Source of the DNA: Porites lobata
Taxonomy: Eukaryota > Cnidaria > Anthozoa > Scleractinia > Poritidae
Direction of reading: 5' to 3'
DNA length: 64,000 nt
Assembly (NCBI GenBank): GCA_942486035.1
Contig: CALNXK010000022.1
Location: forward strand, 1,911,001-1,975,000
The notes under the pieces are model-generated. The model was not told the DNA's origin, searched no databases, and worked only from the letters and a program-made list of their open reading frames with translations. Made by a program: the position numbers and the translations under genes. Positions within the stretch are counted from its first letter, which is position 1. Every line of letters starts with the position of its first letter. Below, piece after piece: positions 62,239 to 64,000 of the stretch.

Positions 62239-62631
62239 CAGGGTTTTTGTTAGACCCGGGACACCAGGACTTTTACTTGGCTATTTCAATTTTCGTCCCG
62301 GCTATTTTTTAAGGCTGCGCTTATAGATGTTCATAATTTTATTCCCTGTTGTTAAACCCAAACCGAATAACAATGTGGAACATTACAGTTTATACGTGTT
62401 GTTTTGCACCATGGTTTGCCGTAGTATGGCCCAAAATGCACCCTGGGGCCTCAAAAATTCTAAAATTTTCTAGGGAGTGGCCCCCAACCCCCCCAGTAGA
62501 GTAGCGACGACCCCCCTCCCACACCTACCCCAACTTGGTACTGCGTGCCAAGATGGTGGCTCCACCGCCATATTTCGTCCCTGCTATTGCTACATTTGTC
62601 CCTGCGACTTCAAATCTTAACAAAAACCCTG
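62239..62631. mobile_element. 393-bp hAT-like MITE inserted in the satellite
   Basis: CAGGGTTTTTGTTA and its perfect complement TAACAAAAACCCTG are the ends. G-rich satellite flanks both sides ('ggtgacag' before, 'gtgacagg' after), compatible with an 8-bp duplication, although the repeat makes it ambiguous. The interior is ordinary sequence with no transposase frame. The CAGGG start and possible 8-bp duplication favour hAT; other superfamilies are possible. Confidence 0.78.
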
Positions 62632-63919
62632 GTGACAGGGGGTGAAGAGGGTTTCAAGGGATTAGAGGAAATTACAAGGGGTTACAGGGGATGACAGGGG
62701 GTTACAAGGGGTGACAGGGGGTTACAAGGGTGACAGGGGGCTACAAAGGGTTACAAGGGGTTACAAGGGGTTACAAGGGGGTTACAGGGGATGACAGGGG
62801 GTTACAAAAGGTTGCAAGGTGTGACAGGGGGTTACAAGGGGTTACAGGGGTTTATAAGGGGTTACAGAAGGTTACAAGGGGTGACAGGGGGTTAGAAGGG
62901 GTTACAGGGGGTTACAAAAGGTTACAAAGGGTGACAGGAGGTTACAAGGGTGACAGGGGGCTACAAAGGGTTACAGGGCGTTACAAGGGGTTACAGAGGT
63001 TAACAAGGGGTGACAGAGGGTTACAAGGGGTTTCAGGGGGTTACAAGGAGTGACAGCAGGTTACAAGGGGTGACAGGGGGTTACGAAGGGTGACAGGGGG
63101 TTACAAGGGGTTACAAGGGGTGACAGGGAGTTTAAAGGGGTGACAGGGGGTGAAGAGGGTTTCAAGGGATTAGAGGAAATTACAAGGGGTTACAGGGGAT
63201 GACAGGGGGTTACAAGGGGTGACAGGGGGTGACACGGGGTTAAAAAGGGTTACAAAAGGTTACAAGGAGTTACAAGGGGTTACAAGGGGTGACAGGGAGT
63301 TAAAAGGGGTGACATGGGGTGAAGAGGGTTACAAGAAATTAGAGGGGGTTACAAGGGGTTACAGGGGATGACAGGGGGTTACAAGGGGTTACAGGGGGTT
63401 ACAAAAGGTTACAAGGGGTGACAGGAGGTTACCAGGGGTTACAGTAGGTTACGGGGGTTACAAGGGGTGACAGGGGTTACAATGGGTTACAAGGGGTGAC
63501 AGGAGGTTACAAGGGTAACAGAAGGTTACAAGGGGTTACAGGAGGTTACAAGGAGTGTCAGGGGGTTACAAGGGGTTACAGGGGGCTACAAAGGGTTACA
63601 GGGGGTTACAAGGGGTGACAGAGGGTTACAAGGGGTTACAAGGAGTGACAGGGGGTTACAAGGGGTGACAGGAGGTTACAAGGGGTGACAGGGGGTTACA
63701 AGAGGTTACAGGGGGTTACAAGGGGTGACATGGGGTTACAAGGGGTTACAGGGAGTGACAGGGGGTTACAAGGGGTGATAGGGAGTTAAAAGGGGTGGCA
63801 GGGGGTGAAGAAGGTTACAAGGGGTTATAGGGGAACAGGGGGTTACAAGGGGTTACAGAAGGTTACAAGGGGTGACAGGGGGTTACAAAGGGTTACAGGG
63901 GGTTATAAAAGATTTGAGC
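62632..63919 (+). repeat. 10-bp G-rich satellite, fourth array
   Basis: The array continues directly after the transposon. The segment 62730-63060 nearly repeats 61812-62140, so a stretch of about 0.35 kb was duplicated. Confidence 0.93.
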
Positions 63920-64000
63920 AACTTTTTTCTAACTAGAAGGTTCCCAGATACTTTTTCTTGGTCTATTTTTGATAAAAATCAAAGTTGAAGAAATGTCAAA
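63920..64000. repeat. AT-rich satellite block, copy 3 (cut by window end)
   Basis: 'acttttttctaactagaa' begins a third block in the same register as copies 1 and 2, somewhat more diverged. It is truncated by the edge of the window. Confidence 0.85.

Noticed and set aside
55994..63053. Repeat protein genes (GYKGLQGVTR-type frames)
   Set aside because: No promoter, splice or non-repeat coding context; the frames follow from the 30-bp period of the satellite.
55911..63919. CRISPR-like appearance of short direct repeats
   Set aside because: Units are contiguous 10-mers with no unique spacers, no cas-like genes are present and the genome is eukaryotic.
1..64000. tRNA or rRNA genes
   Set aside because: A few GGTTCGA-like words (for example near 9070, 44283 and 53601) lack matching A boxes or cloverleaf arms; no rRNA motifs were recognised.

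Overview
The window is eukaryotic nuclear DNA from an animal. Coding sequence is split by many GT-AG introns, AT-rich spacers are packed with short inverted-repeat transposons, and the three recognisable genes are metazoan housekeeping genes. The style of the repeats and the relics (a non-LTR retrotransposon tail and a multicopy peptidase-like pseudogene) suggests a cnidarian, most likely an anthozoan such as a stony coral. That placement is inference; no species-diagnostic sequence was tested.

Layout. (1) 1-18.3 kb: no convincing intact gene. It holds minisatellites, a (GATA)n/(GACA)n tract, several inverted-repeat elements (some with perfect 9-bp target duplications), a 2.9-kb fold-back element with minisatellites in its arms and a reverse-transcriptase remnant inside, and a frameshifted peptidase-like pseudogene. 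(2) 18.3-30.6 kb, minus strand: a complete ELL gene (RNA polymerase II elongation factor), 15 coding exons, 543 aa. (3) 32.3-35.2 kb, minus strand: a complete LSM6 gene, 4 coding exons, 80 aa. (4) 36.2-54.6 kb, minus strand: NOL6 (Nrap/Utp22 family, small-subunit processome), 25 modelled coding exons, 1,088 aa; the first exon is uncertain. (5) 55.1-64 kb: a composite satellite. Long arrays of a 10-bp G-rich unit (consensus T[T/G]ACA[A/G]GGGG) are interrupted at intervals of several kb by a block of about 3.4 monomers of an unrelated AT-rich 167/168-bp satellite. One array also carries a 393-bp inverted-repeat transposon.

The three genes are head to tail on the minus strand, with spacers of about 1.1 and 1.9 kb. 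They act at successive steps of RNA biogenesis: ELL in Pol II elongation, LSM6 in the Lsm2-8 (U6 snRNA) and Lsm1-7 (mRNA decay) rings, and NOL6 in pre-rRNA processing. A YY1-like AA(G/T)ATGGC(G/C)(G/C)C motif lies upstream of the start codon of each gene, on the same strand each time. All exon models were built by hand from homology to remembered family features, splice consensus and reading-phase continuity. For each gene the exon lengths sum to a multiple of three and every junction is in phase.
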